Below are positions 4,927 to 5,607 of a stretch of 5,607 bases of DNA, piece by piece. This stretch comes from Syntrophomonadaceae bacterium. Its GTDB lineage: Bacteria > Bacillota > Dethiobacteria > DTU022. The DNA lies in assembly GCA_007130585.1 (NCBI GenBank), contig SLSE01000227.1:1-5607 (forward strand). The letters run 5' to 3'. The notes beneath the pieces were generated by a model. It was not told the origin of the DNA. It ran no database searches and saw only the letters and a program-made list of their open reading frames with translations. Each line of letters starts with the position of its first letter. Positions within the stretch are counted from its first letter, which is position 1. A program made the position numbers and the translations under genes.

Positions 4927-5607
4927 CTAAAGGCCTTCGGGCAGCAGCTTGTTGATCAGGCGTTCAAGATCATCGTCGCTGTAGTAGTATATTTCAATAG
5001 TGCCGCCATTTTTACCCTTCTTAAGCTTAACCTTTGTTCCCAGGCTGCGCTGGATTTGAAGCTGCAATTCCGCGCTGAACGGATCCTGGACGTTCTCTTC
5101 CGCCCTTTCTCTTTTTATGTTCTTTTCGGTGTTAACATTAAGCGCCAGCTTTTCAGCTTCCCGTGCGGAAAGTCCTTCCGCAATTATCTTGCGGGCTGCA
5201 ACGGCCCGGCTTTCCGGATCGGATATCGCAAGCAGGGGTCTTGCCTGACCCGGCGTTAGCTCACCTTCAGCCAGGGCCTGCAAAATTGATTCCGGCAAAG
5301 CCAGCAGTCTGACGCTGTTGGCAATTGACGGACGGCTGCGGCCGATACGGCGGGACAGCTCTTCCTGCGTATAGCTGAATTCTTCCATCAGCTTTTTATA
5401 AGCACGGGCTTCTTCAACAGGGTTCAGATCTTCGCGCTGTAAATTTTCGATCAGGGCTATTTCCAGCAGAGTGCTTTTGTCGAAAGATTTTACCACAGCC
5501 GGGACTGTAGCAAGATCCGACATCCGGGCAGCTCTGCACCTGCGCTCTCCGGCAACGAGAACATAATTTCCCTCCTCATCCGCAGGTGAGACCACTACCG
5601 GTTGCAG
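4927..5607 (-). CDS. parB: Chromosome-partitioning protein ParB (Spo0J), start missing
   Basis: The frame is open to the window edge, giving 226 residues; about 60 N-terminal residues are missing compared with usual ParB (about 280-290). ParB binds parS, loads as a CTP-gated clamp, spreads on DNA and works with ParA and SMC in origin segregation. Numbering from the window edge, LQPVVV (1-6) is the first conserved nucleotide-binding motif, GERRCRAAR (20-28) the second and ENLQREDLNPVEEA (54-67) the third. The helix-turn-helix is at about 80-101 (TQEELSRRIGRSRPSIAN). GELTPGQARPLLAI (115-128) corresponds to the usual 'GHAR' segment, with Gln for His. A variable linker (about 140-170) leads to the C-terminal dimerisation domain ending DDDLERLINKLLPEGL. 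Cys24 replaces the aromatic residue common after GERR. The adjacent parS sites support the chromosomal ParB call. ParA would be expected upstream, outside the window. Confidence 0.97.
   Translation of the reverse strand: MQPVVVSPADEEGNYVLVAGERRCRAARMSDLATVPAVVKSFDKSTLLEIALIENLQREDLNPVEEARAYKKLMEEFSYTQEELSRRIGRSRPSIANSVRLLALPESILQALAEGELTPGQARPLLAISDPESRAVAARKIIAEGLSAREAEKLALNVNTEKNIKRERAEENVQDPFSAELQLQIQRSLGTKVKLKKGKNGGTIEIYYYSDDDLERLINKLLPEGL

Noticed and set aside
4819..5259. 146-codon plus-strand open frame
   Set aside because: It reads through the parB terminator, both parS sites and the antisense of the parB C-terminal half; it is a shadow of parB.

Overview
The window looks like a chromosomal segment from a Gram-positive, Clostridia-type bacterium (Bacillota), probably close to the replication origin. 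Four things support this. A chromosomal parB is accompanied by two perfect parS sites. A DUF951 gene sits directly in front of ychF, an arrangement also known from Bacillus subtilis (yyzM-yyaF, downstream of spo0J). The adenylate kinase has the four-cysteine zinc lid common in Gram-positive bacteria. Shine-Dalgarno sequences are mostly strong (AAGGAGG type). The genus cannot be named from the sequence. All seven supported genes are on the minus strand, so transcription runs from high to low coordinates. Two genes are cut by the window edges: parB lacks its start and the AI-2E family transporter lacks its end.

From right to left, the layout is as follows. (1) parB (5607-4927) ends 3 nt before a parS site. 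A second parS lies 39 bp further on inside a perfect 32-bp palindrome, and an intrinsic terminator follows. (2) About 600 bp (4926-4302) has no credible gene. It holds the parS pair, the parB terminator, degenerate and tandem short repeats, a terminator-like hairpin pointing the other way, a strong extended -10 promoter and a structured leader of about 150 nt. (3) A two-gene unit (4301-2807) encodes a membrane-anchored M23 endopeptidase-like protein and a bactofilin. It closes with an 11-bp perfect hairpin terminator. (4) A tight four-gene unit (2588-1, continuing past the edge) encodes adk, DUF951, ychF and an AI-2E/PerM-family membrane protein, with gaps of 16, 12 and 17 nt.

Functionally, the right side concerns chromosome segregation (ParB-parS). 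The middle concerns envelope shape: bactofilin polymers are known in several bacteria to position M23 peptidoglycan hydrolases. The left side is housekeeping: nucleotide balance, a ribosome-associated ATPase and a membrane carrier of uncertain substrate. Nothing here is a clear new defence or mobile system. The points most worth a second look are the parS/palindrome/terminator stack at the 3' end of parB, the M23-bactofilin pair next to a parS cluster, the structured M23 leader, and the adk gene placed in the ychF operon.
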